NCBI RefSeq assembly: GCF_009828015.1
Contig: NZ_WTYG01000001.1
Coordinates: 868,001 to 932,000 of the forward strand
DNA from: Qipengyuania citrea
Lineage (GTDB): Bacteria; Pseudomonadota; Alphaproteobacteria; Sphingomonadales; Sphingomonadaceae
Length of the DNA stretch: 64,000 nucleotides
Direction: 5' to 3'
This document shows, in pieces, positions 6,518-14,958 of this stretch (the stretch's first letter is position 1; the number at the start of each line of letters is the position of its first letter). The translations under genes were made by a program, and so were the position numbers. The notes beneath the pieces are model-generated. The model worked only from the letters and a program-made list of their open reading frames with translations. It had not been told where the DNA came from and searched no databases.

Positions 6518-9369
6518 GCCGCACCATCCAGCGTGGCGACCACGTCTTCGCAGCGATCGCACAGGTCGCCATCCTCGGCGACACTGGGCAGCAGGCGCCA
6601 GCAGCGCCCGCACTTGCTTTCATCTGTCCGCGTAACCGTCACCGTGTCGCTATCGCCGCGCGCGACTGACGCGGTGATGAACAATTCGGCCAGGTCGGCG
6701 TCGCTGAAACCTTCGGGCACGGCGCTGGCGGGCACGACGACGTCGGCTTCGAGTCCCGAGCGGATCACCTTGTCGCGGCGCAGCGGCTCGATCGCTTCCA
6801 TGACGTCCTCACGCAATTCGCGCAGTTGCGCCCAGCGCGCGCCATCGGCGGTCACACCCGGCACCTGCGGCCATTCGAGCAGGTGGACGCTGCCGCCATC
6901 GGGATAGCGCGTCGACCACACTTCCTCTGCCGTGAACACCAGCACCGGCGCGGCATAGCGGACCAGCGCGTGGAACAGCAGGTCGAGCACGGTGCGGTAG
7001 GCATTGCGCTTCACGCTGCCCGGCCCGTCGCAATAGAGCACGTCCTTGCGAATATCGAAGTAGAAGGCCGACAAATCCTCGTTGCAGAAATCGACCAGCA
7101 ACCGCGTATAGGCGTTGAAGTCGTAATTCTCTGCCGCGTGGCGCAGCTTGCCATCGAGATCGGCCAGCAGCGCGAGGATATAGACCTCGAGTTCGGGCAC
7201 CTCGCCGACATCGCCCATATCGCCGACGAAACCGTCGAGCGCGCCGAGCAGATAGCGGAAGGTGTTGCGCAGTTTGCGGTACTGGTCGCCCGCGCCCTTG
7301 AGGATCTCGTCACCGATGCGGTGGTCCTCGGTCGAATCGACGCTGAGCGCCCACAGCCGGATGATATCCGCGCCGTATTGTTCCATGACCTTGAGCGGAT
7401 CGATCGTGTTGCCGAGGCTCTTGGACATCTTGCGCCCGTCGCTCGCCATGGTGAAGCCATGCGTCAGCACCTGGTCGTAGGGCGCGCGGCCGCGCGTGGC
7501 GCAGCTTTCGAGCAGCGAGGACTGGAACCAGCCGCGGTGCTGGTCACTGCCCTCGAGATAGAGATCGGCGGGCCATTTCAATGCTGGCCAGCGCCCGCTT
7601 TCGAGCGTGAAGGCATGCGTGCAGCCCGAATCGAACCAGACATCGAGGATGTCGGCGACCATTTCGTAATCGTCGGGATTGTACGCCTCGCCGAGGAATT
7701 CGGCCTTGCGGCTCTCGTCCCAGGCATCGACGCCTTGCTCGCGCACTGCGGCGATGACGCGCGCGTTGACTTCGGGGTCCTGCAGATATTCGCCCGTGCC
7801 GTTCTTCACGAACAGCGTGATCGGCACGCCCCAGGCGCGCTGGCGCGACAACACCCAGTCGGGACGGCCTTCGACCATCGAACCGATCCGGCGGCGGCCC
7901 TTTTCGGGGATGAAGCGGACGCGTTCGATTTCGGACATGGCGCGGCTGCGCAGCGTGCCGCCGCCGCCCAGTTCCTTGTCCATCGGCACGAACCACTGCG
8001 GCGTGCAGCGATAGATGACCTTGGCTTTCGAACGCCACGAATGCGGGTAGGAGTGCTGGTAATCGTCGCTCGCGGAAAGCAGCGCACCCGCTTCGCGCAA
8101 ATCGCTGCAGATCGGGCCTTCGGGCGAATTGAACGGCTTGTTGATGACGCTGCGGCGGCGTTCCTTGCCGTTCTCGTCCAGATCGCCAGCGCCAAGCCAT
8201 TCCCAGTCGTCGCGATAGCGCCCGTCAGCCATGACCGCGAAGACCGGCTCGAGTCCGTTGGCACGGCACAGCAGGAAGTCGTCCTCGCCATGGTCGGGCG
8301 ACATGTGGACGAGACCGGTGCCGCTGTCGGTGGTGACGAAATCGCCCGGCAGGAAGGGGCGCGGCTTGGCGTAGAACCCGCCGAGATGGTGCATCGGGTG
8401 GCGAGCGACGGTCCCGGCTAGGTCGGAACCCTTTCCGACCCAAGCAATGTTCCAACCGCTACCGCCCCTAAGCCAAGGACTCTGATCGAGGCGCTTGAGC
8501 GTCTCATTCATCAACTCCTCGGCAAGAAGCAGATAGTCGCCACCAGCGTGAACAAGCACGTAACTGATGTCTGGCCCGTAAGCCAAAGCTTGGTTCACCG
8601 GGATCGTCCACGGGGTGGTGGTCCAAATCACCGCCATGACCTTCGAGCCCATAGAGTTTGCAGCAGTGAGTGCGTCTGCCAAATTTTCGTCATTTGTTGC
8701 GACGATCTCGAACGCCACGTCGATCTGGGTCGAAGTGATGTCCTCATATTCCACCTCCGCCTCGGCCAGCGCGGTCTCCTCGACCGGGCTCCACATCACC
8801 GGTTTCGAACCGCGATAGAGATTGCCCGCCTCGGCGAATTTCATCAGTTCGGCGACGATGGTTGCCTCGCTGTCGAACTGCATGGTCAGATAGGGGTTGT
8901 CCCAGTCGCCCATGATGCCGAGGCGTTTCAATTGCTCGCGCTGCACATCGACCCATTTCTGGGCATAGGCGCGGCATTCGGCGCGGAATTCGGCCGGCGG
9001 GACCGCTTTCTTGTCGAGCTTCTTCTTGCGGTACTGTTCCTCGACCTTCCATTCGATCGGCAGGCCGTGGCAATCCCAGCCAGGCACGTAGGGCGCGTCC
9101 CTGCCCATCAGGTTCTGCGTGCGGCAGACCATGTCCTTGAGCGTGTGGTTGAGCGCGTGGCCGATATGCATGTCGCCATTGGCATAGGGCGGGCCGTCAT
9201 GCAGCACGAAGGTCTCGCGCCCGGCGCGCGCTTCGCGCAGCTGCCGGTACAGGCCCTCTTCCTCCCAGCGCGCGGCGATCTTCGGCTCCTTCGCAGGAAG
9301 GCCGGCCTTCATGGGGAAATCGGTCTTGGGCAGGAAGACCGTGTCTCTGTAATCGCGCTTTTCGGACAT
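6514..9369 (-). CDS. ileS: Isoleucine--tRNA ligase
   Basis: A 951-residue class I aminoacyl-tRNA synthetase. The HIGH motif is at residues 68-71 and KMSKS at 647-651. The CP1 editing domain contains WTTTPWTIP near residue 250. The C-terminal zinc-binding region ends CGRCWRLLP...CDRCEDVV, as in bacterial type IleRS sensitive to mupirocin. Length is normal. One oddity: bases about 8410-8740, inside the editing domain, have lower GC and unusual codons (AAT, ACA, TTG, AGG, CTT) compared with the flanks, suggesting a recombined patch while the frame stays open. The gene sits between ribF (71-nt gap) and lspA (ATGA overlap). Confidence 0.98.
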   Translation of the reverse strand: MSEKRDYRDTVFLPKTDFPMKAGLPAKEPKIAARWEEEGLYRQLREARAGRETFVLHDGPPYANGDMHIGHALNHTLKDMVCRTQNLMGRDAPYVPGWDCHGLPIEWKVEEQYRKKKLDKKAVPPAEFRAECRAYAQKWVDVQREQLKRLGIMGDWDNPYLTMQFDSEATIVAELMKFAEAGNLYRGSKPVMWSPVEETALAEAEVEYEDITSTQIDVAFEIVATNDENLADALTAANSMGSKVMAVIWTTTPWTIPVNQALAYGPDISYVLVHAGGDYLLLAEELMNETLKRLDQSPWLRGGSGWNIAWVGKGSDLAGTVARHPMHHLGGFYAKPRPFLPGDFVTTDSGTGLVHMSPDHGEDDFLLCRANGLEPVFAVMADGRYRDDWEWLGAGDLDENGKERRRSVINKPFNSPEGPICSDLREAGALLSASDDYQHSYPHSWRSKAKVIYRCTPQWFVPMDKELGGGGTLRSRAMSEIERVRFIPEKGRRRIGSMVEGRPDWVLSRQRAWGVPITLFVKNGTGEYLQDPEVNARVIAAVREQGVDAWDESRKAEFLGEAYNPDDYEMVADILDVWFDSGCTHAFTLESGRWPALKWPADLYLEGSDQHRGWFQSSLLESCATRGRAPYDQVLTHGFTMASDGRKMSKSLGNTIDPLKVMEQYGADIIRLWALSVDSTEDHRIGDEILKGAGDQYRKLRNTFRYLLGALDGFVGDMGDVGEVPELEVYILALLADLDGKLRHAAENYDFNAYTRLLVDFCNEDLSAFYFDIRKDVLYCDGPGSVKRNAYRTVLDLLFHALVRYAAPVLVFTAEEVWSTRYPDGGSVHLLEWPQVPGVTADGARWAQLRELREDVMEAIEPLRRDKVIRSGLEADVVVPASAVPEGFSDADLAELFITASVARGDSDTVTVTRTDESKCGRCWRLLPSVAEDGDLCDRCEDVVATLDGAA

Positions 9370-9439
9370 AGAGGCGAGCCGTTAGGCCAAACCCGCTCCG
9401 CAATAAAGACTTTCGTCGCCCCTGCGCAGGGGAGGCGGG

Positions 9440-10366
9440 CTACGCCAGCAGCCGCCGCGCCTCGTCGCAGTCCTTTTCCATCTGCGCGATCAGTCCATCG
9501 AGGCTGTCGAACTTTGCCTCGCCGCGCAGGAAATGGTGGAAGGCCACCTCGATCTCCTGCCCGTAGAGATCGCCGGAGAAATCGAAGAAATAGGGCTCGA
9601 GCAATTCCTTGGGCGGATCGAATTGCGGGCGCACGCCGATATTGGCCGCACCCTTCAGCTCCTGCCCGGTGGCGAGCACGCGGCCGGTGACGGCATAGAT
9701 ACCGTATTTGGGGCGCAGATAGTGCTCAACGGGCAGATTTGCGGTGGGATAGCCAATCTCGCGCCCGCGTTTGTCGCCATGCTGGACCACGCCGCGGATC
9801 GCGAAGGGGCGGGTCAGCAACCGTGCGGCTTCCTGCGGGTCGCCATTGCGCAGGGCGTCGCGCACGCGGCTGGACGATACCGGTGCGCCTTGGTCCATCA
9901 CCGGCGGCACAGCCCGCGCGGCCATGCCGATATCCTTGCCCAGGCTGACGAGCTTGGCGAAATTGCCGCCCCGCGCCTTTCCGAAGGTAAAGTCCTCGCC
10001 GGTGACCACTCCGGCAGCGCCCAAATGGTCGCCGAGCAGCTGCTGGACGAAATCTTCCGCCGTGGTGCCCGCCAGCGCGCCATCGAAATGGAACACCAGC
10101 ATCGCGGTTGCCCCCGCGGCCAAGTAGAGTTCCTGCCGCTGTTCGAGCGTGGTCAGGCGGAAAGGCGCGGCATCGGGCTTGAAGTGACGCACCGGATGCG
10201 GATCGAATGTGGCAATGATCGACGGCCGGCCTTCTTCGCGCGCCCAGCGAATCGCTTCTCCCGCCACCGCCTGGTGGCCCAGGTGGAAGCCATCGAAATT
10301 GCCCAGTGCGATGATCGCGCCACGCAGGCTTTCGGGCAGCGTCTCGCGGTGGTCGAGAAATCTCAT
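9440..10366 (-). CDS. ribF: Bifunctional riboflavin kinase/FMN adenylyltransferase
   Basis: A 308-residue enzyme converting riboflavin to FMN and then FAD. The N-terminal nucleotidyltransferase domain shows LGNFDGFHLGHQ at residues 21-32 and EDFTFGKARGG, plus VSSSRVRDAL. The C-terminal flavokinase domain has GVVQHGDKRGREIGYPTANL, the substrate-binding GxPTAN loop, then the PKYGIYAV strand. The ATG at 10366 overlaps the folA stop (ATGA), and the usual MRFLDHRE-like start supports it over the longer upstream reading. ribF directly before ileS is a common proteobacterial order, giving flavin supply beside translation genes without an obvious functional link. Confidence 0.96.
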   Translation of the reverse strand: MRFLDHRETLPESLRGAIIALGNFDGFHLGHQAVAGEAIRWAREEGRPSIIATFDPHPVRHFKPDAAPFRLTTLEQRQELYLAAGATAMLVFHFDGALAGTTAEDFVQQLLGDHLGAAGVVTGEDFTFGKARGGNFAKLVSLGKDIGMAARAVPPVMDQGAPVSSSRVRDALRNGDPQEAARLLTRPFAIRGVVQHGDKRGREIGYPTANLPVEHYLRPKYGIYAVTGRVLATGQELKGAANIGVRPQFDPPKELLEPYFFDFSGDLYGQEIEVAFHHFLRGEAKFDSLDGLIAQMEKDCDEARRLLA

Positions 10367-10842
10367 GCCGCGCGCTCCAGTGTCACGAAGCTGTAGGCCG
10401 GGATGTCCCCATCGGCGGCGAAATCCTCCCGCCCGCATATGGTCCATTCGGGACCCGGCGGCTTCATGAAGGTATCGCCGTCGAATTCGGCATGGATTTC
10501 GGTCAGCTCGATCCGGTCGGCATGCGCCATGAACACGTCGTAGATCGCGGCGCCGCCGATTACGGCCACGTCGCCTTCACCGGCGAGCGCGAGCGCTTCC
10601 TCGACCGACCGGGCAATCTCGGCACCGCTCGTATCCCAACGTTCGCGCCGGGTCAGCACGATATGGCGGCGGCCGGGCAACAGGCCGGGCAGGCTTTCGA
10701 ATGTCTTGCGGCCCATGATCATCGGCTTGCCCATCGTCAGCGCCTTGAACCGCTTGAGGTCCGCAGGCAGGTGCCAGGGCAGGGCGCCATCCTTGCCGAT
10801 GCACCCATTGGCGGCGCGCGCATAGATCAGGAACAGGCTCAT
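10363..10842 (-). CDS. folA: Dihydrofolate reductase
   Basis: A 159-residue NADPH-dependent reductase of dihydrofolate to tetrahydrofolate. The N-terminus LIYARAANGCIGKDGALPWHLPADL is cut here to the key parts: the Met20-type loop with GALPWHLPADLKRFK and the active-site acidic residue in PADL. MGKPMIMGRKTFESL binds NADPH; VAVIGGAAIYDVFM is the conserved glycine-pair loop. It overlaps purK by 4 nt upstream and ribF by 4 nt downstream. Folate and purine enzymes in one transcript make sense because purine synthesis uses formyl-tetrahydrofolate, though DHFR demand is set mainly by thymidylate synthase. Confidence 0.96.
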   Translation of the reverse strand: MSLFLIYARAANGCIGKDGALPWHLPADLKRFKALTMGKPMIMGRKTFESLPGLLPGRRHIVLTRRERWDTSGAEIARSVEEALALAGEGDVAVIGGAAIYDVFMAHADRIELTEIHAEFDGDTFMKPPGPEWTICGREDFAADGDIPAYSFVTLERAA

Positions 10843-11894
10843 CGCACGATACGGGTGACGTGACCCATCTTGCGTCCTGCTCGAACCTCGGCCTTGCCAT
10901 AGTCGTGCAGATGGGTGTCGGCCGTGTCGAGCTGCGCGTATGCGTCCCGAATGTCGGCGCCGATGATATTGGTCATGGTAACGCTTTTCGCGACCGTGTC
11001 CGTGTCGCCGAGAGGCAGGCCGGCGACCGCGCGGATGTGGTTTTCGAACTGGCTCGTGGCCGCGCCCTCGATGCTCCAGTGCCCCGAATTGTGCACGCGC
11101 GGCGCCATTTCGTTGAACACCGGGCCCGCAGCAGTGGCAAAGAATTCGAGTGTGAGGACGCCAACGTAATCGAGCGCGTCGGCAACCTGCCGCGCCAGAT
11201 CCCGCGCCGGTGCGACCTGATCCGCGATCGGCTGTCCGGCGGGCAGCGCGGAAGTCGCCAGAATGCCGTCGTCATGCGTGTTGCGGGTCGAATCCCAGAA
11301 CCGGATCGCCCCGTCCTGGCCGCGCACGAGGATGACCGAGAACTCGGCCTCGAATTCGACGAACGCTTCGTAGATCAATGGCAGGTCGGGCAGGTTCAGA
11401 CCCTCGATATCGCGCGCCGAAGTGATCCGCCACTGACCCTTGCCGTCGTAACCATCACGGCGGGTCTTGAGAATGCCGGGCACGCCCAGTCGCTCCACCG
11501 CCCGGTCGAGATCTGCGCGCCCGTCGACGCAGGCATGGGCAGCAGCCGTACCGCCAAGTCCCTCGACGAAGCGTTTCTCGCTCAGCCGGTCCTGCGCGGT
11601 TTCCAGCGCACGCGGATGGGGGAAGATGCGGCCCTCGGGCATGGCCTGCGCGGTGGCTACGGGGACGTTCTCGAATTCCCACGTCACCACATCGCATTGT
11701 GCGGCGAACGCGGCGAGCGCCGCCGTATCGTCCCATTTGTTGGCGAAGACATCGCCGCATACCTGTTCTGCCACGGTGTCGCCCTCGGGTGCATAGGCGA
11801 TGCAGCGATAGCCGAGCTGTGCAGCGCTCATGGCCATCATCCGGCCCAGCTGGCCGCCGCCAAGAATGCCGATCGTGCCGCCGCGCTTCAGCAT
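10839..11894 (-). CDS. purK: 5-(carboxyamino)imidazole ribonucleotide synthase
   Basis: A 351-residue ATP-grasp enzyme making N5-CAIR from AIR, bicarbonate and ATP. The start TIGILGGGQLGRMMAMSAAQ is the dinucleotide-like N-domain; the central ATP-grasp shows GVPGILKTRRDGYDGKGQW, and NEMAPRVHNSGHWSIEGA holds the metal-binding residues. The C-terminus ends in GHVTRIV. Its ATG overlaps the purE stop by one base. PurK and PurE act in sequence in de novo purine synthesis, so coupling fits. Length and motif order are normal. Confidence 0.97.
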   Translation of the reverse strand: MLKRGGTIGILGGGQLGRMMAMSAAQLGYRCIAYAPEGDTVAEQVCGDVFANKWDDTAALAAFAAQCDVVTWEFENVPVATAQAMPEGRIFPHPRALETAQDRLSEKRFVEGLGGTAAAHACVDGRADLDRAVERLGVPGILKTRRDGYDGKGQWRITSARDIEGLNLPDLPLIYEAFVEFEAEFSVILVRGQDGAIRFWDSTRNTHDDGILATSALPAGQPIADQVAPARDLARQVADALDYVGVLTLEFFATAAGPVFNEMAPRVHNSGHWSIEGAATSQFENHIRAVAGLPLGDTDTVAKSVTMTNIIGADIRDAYAQLDTADTHLHDYGKAEVRAGRKMGHVTRIVR

Positions 11895-12388
11895 CAGTCG
11901 ACGGGGCGCTCGGTCACCGCCGCGCTGCGCGCTGCGCGCCAGTCCTGCAGCCGCTGCGACAGGTCGGGGTCGTGGTTGGCGAGGATCGCCGCAGCAAGCA
12001 GGCCTGCATTGGTGGCCCCGGCCTTGCCGATCGCCAGCGTTCCCACGGGGACCCCGGCCGGCATCTGCACGATCGAGAGCAGGCTGTCCTCGCCCGACAG
12101 CGCCCGCGATTGGACCGGTACACCGAGCACGGGGACATGCGTCAGCGCGGCGATCATGCCGGGCAGATGCGCCGCCCCGCCGGCGCCGGCGATGATCACT
12201 TCGAAACCGTCCGCTGCCGCACGCTTGGCGAAATCATACATCCGGTCGGGCGTGCGATGCGCGGAGACGATGCGGACATCGGTGGCAACGCCAAGTTCGC
12301 CGAGCACTTCTTCGGCGCAGGTCATGGTTTCCCAATCGGACTGGCTGCCCATGACGATCGCAACCTTGGCGTTCCCCGGGGCAGTCAT
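11894..12388 (-). CDS. purE: 5-(carboxyamino)imidazole ribonucleotide mutase
   Basis: A 164-residue class I PurE, converting N5-CAIR to CAIR. Conserved pieces are [15 protein letters not shown] near the N-terminus, [17 protein letters not shown] carrying the catalytic His, and [15 protein letters not shown], followed by VLGVPVQS. It forms an octamer in known examples. It starts 1 nt after the gpmA stop and overlaps purK by one base, so it is read in the same transcript. Confidence 0.97.
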   Translation of the reverse strand: MTAPGNAKVAIVMGSQSDWETMTCAEEVLGELGVATDVRIVSAHRTPDRMYDFAKRAAADGFEVIIAGAGGAAHLPGMIAALTHVPVLGVPVQSRALSGEDSLLSIVQMPAGVPVGTLAIGKAGATNAGLLAAAILANHDPDLSQRLQDWRAARSAAVTERPVD

Positions 12389-12389
12389 C

Positions 12390-13076
12390 TCAGCTGTCCT
12401 TCAGGTAATAGCGTTCGCCGATCACCTGCGTGCCGTCGAATTCATAGATGATCGGCTGGCCGGTGGGTATCTCGAGCCCGGTGATCTCCTCATCCGAAAT
12501 GTTCGACAGGTGCTTGACCAGCGCGCGCAGCGAATTGCCATGTGCGGAAATGATCACCGTCTCGCCCTGGCCCAGCCGGGGCAGGATCGCTTCTTCCCAA
12601 TAGGGCAGCACGCGTTCGATCGTGAGCTTGAGGCTTTCGGTACGCGGCACGTCGACCCCGGCGTATCGCGGATCGTCGGACAGGTCGAACTCGCTGCCTT
12701 GTTCGAGCTCGGGCGGCGGAATGTCGAAACTGCGGCGCCAGATATGCACCTGTTCGTCGCCGTGCTTGTCGCGGGTCTCCTGCTTGTTGAGCCCGGTCAG
12801 CCTGCCATAGTGGCGTTCGTTGAGATGCCAGTCGCGCGTTACCGGGATCCACAGCCGGTCGCATGCTTCCAGCGCAAGGTTGAGCGTCTTGATCGCGCGT
12901 TTCTGAACGCTGGTGAAGGCAAGCGTCGGCAAAACGCCCTTCGCCAGCATCAATTCGCCCGCTTCGCGCGCTTCGGTCTCGCCCTTTTCGGTCAGGTCGA
13001 CATCCCACCAGCCGGTAAAGCGGTTGGCGAGGTTCCACTCGCTCTGCCCATGACGGACGAGGATCAGCTTGGACAC
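12390..13076 (-). CDS. gpmA: 2,3-bisphosphoglycerate-dependent phosphoglycerate mutase
   Basis: A 228-residue cofactor-dependent mutase interconverting 3- and 2-phosphoglycerate. [20 protein letters not shown] contains the phospho-accepting His9; the second active-site His lies in [13 protein letters not shown]. The [13 protein letters not shown] and [11 protein letters not shown] segments are family-specific. A GTG at 13076 preceded by GGGAG is preferred over a TTG ten codons upstream, because it gives the standard SKLILVRHG start and family length. The gene follows a small conserved protein by 36 nt and precedes purE by 1 nt. Confidence 0.94.
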   Translation of the reverse strand: MSKLILVRHGQSEWNLANRFTGWWDVDLTEKGETEAREAGELMLAKGVLPTLAFTSVQKRAIKTLNLALEACDRLWIPVTRDWHLNERHYGRLTGLNKQETRDKHGDEQVHIWRRSFDIPPPELEQGSEFDLSDDPRYAGVDVPRTESLKLTIERVLPYWEEAILPRLGQGETVIISAHGNSLRALVKHLSNISDEEITGLEIPTGQPIIYEFDGTQVIGERYYLKDS

Positions 13077-13112
13077 TGGGAGCTCCCGTAATTCCCCTAG
13101 GAGCAAGGCGCG

Positions 13113-13256
13113 TTAGCTGCCCGCATCGCCCTTGGAAAGGGGGTGGTCGTCCGATTCGCGGATTTCGCGCGCCTGGCCCTTGCGGCGGCGCAGGTTCTCG
13201 CGAAGTTTCGCGGCGAGGCGCTCTTCGCGGCTCAACTTGTCGTCTGGGCTGTCCAT
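13113..13256 (-). CDS. Small basic/charged protein, 47 aa
   Basis: A 47-residue open frame starting MDSPDDKLSREERLAAKLRE and continuing with NLRRRKGQAREIRESDD. It is extremely charged and predicted helical over residues 8-36, with an arginine-rich middle and an acidic end. Similar short proteins with the SREERLAAKLRENLRRRK pattern occur in sphingomonads (recollection, not searched). It lies 36 nt ahead of gpmA in the same direction and could be the first gene of the purine/folate/ileS run. It has no signal peptide or cysteine. Function unknown; possibly nucleic-acid binding by charge alone. Confidence 0.62.
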   Translation of the reverse strand: MDSPDDKLSREERLAAKLRENLRRRKGQAREIRESDDHPLSKGDAGS

Positions 13257-13299
13257 GACGCAAGCTTTCGCCAATTTTGCCGCTCCGCTCAAGCGAAGG

Positions 13300-13328
13300 T
13301 TGACTTATGCTGCGCGTCTGCCATTAGC
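13300..13328 (+). promoter_or_regulatory. Candidate housekeeping promoter of tRNA-Thr
   Basis: TTGACT at 13300-13305 is followed after 17 nt by ATTAGC at 13323-13328, a plausible sigma-70-type -35/-10 pair. Transcription would begin near 13335, about 33 nt before the mature tRNA. The -10 match is poor. Confidence 0.4.
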
Positions 13329-13367
13329 GCGCGCCTCCACCCCGACGGCATTTCCGGGGCGAGATGT

Positions 13368-13442
13368 GCTGCTGTAGCTCAGTGGTAGAGCGCACCCTTG
13401 GTAAGGGTGAGGCCGGGAGTTCAATCCTCCCCAGCAGCACCA
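13368..13442 (+). tRNA. tRNA-Thr (anticodon GGT)
   Basis: A full cloverleaf can be drawn: acceptor GCTGCTG with CAGCAGC, D-stem GCTC/GAGC around AGTGGTA, anticodon stem CACCC/GGGTG with loop TTGGTAA (anticodon GGT, reading ACC/ACU), T-arm GGGAG-TTCAATC-CTCCC, discriminator A, and a genomically encoded CCA at 13440-13442. Confidence 0.97.
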
Positions 13443-13504
13443 TTTCCCATATCTTCGCCCCCGGTCCCGGGGGCCGCCCCCCGCGTCAGGAGGACGTTTG
13501 CGCA

Positions 13505-14401
13505 TCATGTCGTGCGTTCGGCCTTGTCCGCGGCATTCGTCCCCTTGATCATGCTGCGCATCGCCTCCCACTGCTCGTCGCCCATGTCCTTGAGCGCGCC
13601 GTAGAAGGTTCCGCCAGTCGCCTGGTACCCGGCGCCGTCGATGGCGATGGTCTGGCCGTTGAGCCATTCGGCACCCGGTCCCATCAGGAACACCGCCAGA
13701 TTGGCCAGTTCGTGCATTTCGCCGTGGCGGCCCATCGGATTGGTGTCTTCATGCGCATTGCCACCGCGACCGCCGGGTGACAGCCGCGCGCTCATCCCGT
13801 CGGTGGGAAACAGCCCCGGGGCGATCGCGTTGAAGCGCAATCCGTGGCGTCCCCATTCGACCGCCAGGCTCTGGGTCATCGCGTTGAGACCGGCCTTGCT
13901 CATCGCGCTGGGCACCACGAAGGGTCCGCCGTTCCAAATCCAGGTGGTGAGGATCGACAGGAAGCTTGCGCGCCGTCCTTCGGCGATCAGCCGTTTGCCG
14001 ATGTCGAGCGTGACATAGAAACTGCCCCGAAAGACGATATCGCTGATGGCGTTGAAACCGCCGACCGACAGGTCCTCGGTGCGGCTGATGAAGTTGCCCG
14101 CCGCATTGTTGACCACGCCGGTCAGGGGACCGTGGCTCCAGATCGTATCGACCATGGAATGAATCGCGTCCGGGTCGCGGATGTCACAGGCATGGCCGTG
14201 AACCGTTCCGCCGTGCCGCTGCATGAGTTCACTCGCCGTGTCGTCGAGCTTGCCCTGTCGCCGTCCGCAAATATGCACCGCGGCGCCGAGCTTGAGGAAG
14301 GCTTCGGCCATTTCGCGGCCCAGCCCGGTGCCACCCCCGGTTATCAGGATGCGCTCGCCTTCCATTAGGTCGTCGCGGAACATCAGTTTGGAAATATCCA
14401 T
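13505..14401 (-). CDS. SDR oxidoreductase, 2,4-dienoyl-CoA reductase-like
   Basis: A 298-residue short-chain dehydrogenase. The cofactor loop is TGGGTGLGREMA near residue 21, a glycine pattern allowing NADP; VVNNAAGNF follows. In place of the classical YxxxK it has VVPSAMSKAGLNAM, a Ser at the Tyr position and Lys four residues later, as in DECR-type 2,4-dienoyl-CoA reductases; AVEWGRHGLRFNAIAPG fits the same group. In that family a separate tyrosine upstream serves catalysis; here the matching stretch reads LTTWIWNGGPF, so Trp or Ile seems to replace it. The likely role is beta-oxidation of unsaturated acyl-CoAs, or a related reductase. It is monocistronic and convergent with tRNA-Thr. Confidence 0.78.
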   Translation of the reverse strand: MDISKLMFRDDLMEGERILITGGGTGLGREMAEAFLKLGAAVHICGRRQGKLDDTASELMQRHGGTVHGHACDIRDPDAIHSMVDTIWSHGPLTGVVNNAAGNFISRTEDLSVGGFNAISDIVFRGSFYVTLDIGKRLIAEGRRASFLSILTTWIWNGGPFVVPSAMSKAGLNAMTQSLAVEWGRHGLRFNAIAPGLFPTDGMSARLSPGGRGGNAHEDTNPMGRHGEMHELANLAVFLMGPGAEWLNGQTIAIDGAGYQATGGTFYGALKDMGDEQWEAMRSMIKGTNAADKAERTT

Positions 14402-14490
14402 GCCTCTCCCTTTCCCTTTTGTACGGCATAGCGCACCCGGACCGCGAAACCAGATTGAATAGCCCCACTGTATTGCCTAACTAGAACGCC

Positions 14491-14958
14491 ATGGATGCCG
14501 CCGACGACCTCACCCCGCTCGACCCCGCCTACAAGACGCTGCTGCGCGTTCAGTTGGCGATCGCCGCGCTGATCTTGCTGGCGGCAGCCACGATCGCGGA
14601 AGTGGCCATCCCGGGATGGACCGGGGTGGTCTGGCTCCCCGCTCTGGCGGTGGCGGCCTATGCGCTGATCCGCGTACCGCTGCGGCGCTATCATGCGCGC
14701 GGCTATTCACTCGCCGGAGAACGGTTGCGCGTGGCCCGCGGCGTGATCTTCCGCTCCGATACCGTGGTGCCCTTCGGCCGCGTCCAGCATATCGATGTCG
14801 GCCAGGGGCCGCTGGAACGCGTCTTCCATCTCGCCACGCTCACGGTGCACACGGCGGGCACGCACAACGCTTCGGTCGCGCTGCCCGGGCTCAGCCATGG
14901 CGACGCGGTGGCCATGCGCGAGGAAATCCGCGCTGCGATCAGGCGCGACACGCGGTGA
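14491..14958 (+). CDS. Bacterial PH-domain membrane protein, YdbS-like
   Basis: A 155-residue membrane protein with two hydrophobic helices (about residues 20-60: VQLAIAALILLAAATIAEVA and WLPALAVAAYALI), then one bacterial pleckstrin-like domain containing LRVARGVIFRSDTVVPFGRVQ and VDVG-type core strands (IDVGQGPLERVFHLATLTVHTA cut for brevity). This matches YdbS, which usually pairs with YdbT as here. The function of the pair is not established; a role in envelope stress has been suggested in Bacillus. Its stop overlaps the next start (GTGA), so both are probably co-translated. Confidence 0.83.
   Translation: MDAADDLTPLDPAYKTLLRVQLAIAALILLAAATIAEVAIPGWTGVVWLPALAVAAYALIRVPLRRYHARGYSLAGERLRVARGVIFRSDTVVPFGRVQHIDVGQGPLERVFHLATLTVHTAGTHNASVALPGLSHGDAVAMREEIRAAIRRDTR

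Noticed and set aside
6826-8421. 531-codon plus-strand open frame
   Set aside because: Antisense to ileS with no domain or ribosome-binding site.
10860-13091. Long open frame of 743 codons on the plus strand
   Set aside because: It lies antisense to purK, purE and gpmA, has no recognisable domain, and such stop-free shadows are usual in 65% GC DNA with GC-rich third positions.
13077-13106. TTG start giving gpmA ten extra residues
   Set aside because: The GTG at 13076 has a good GGGAG site and yields the family-standard start.
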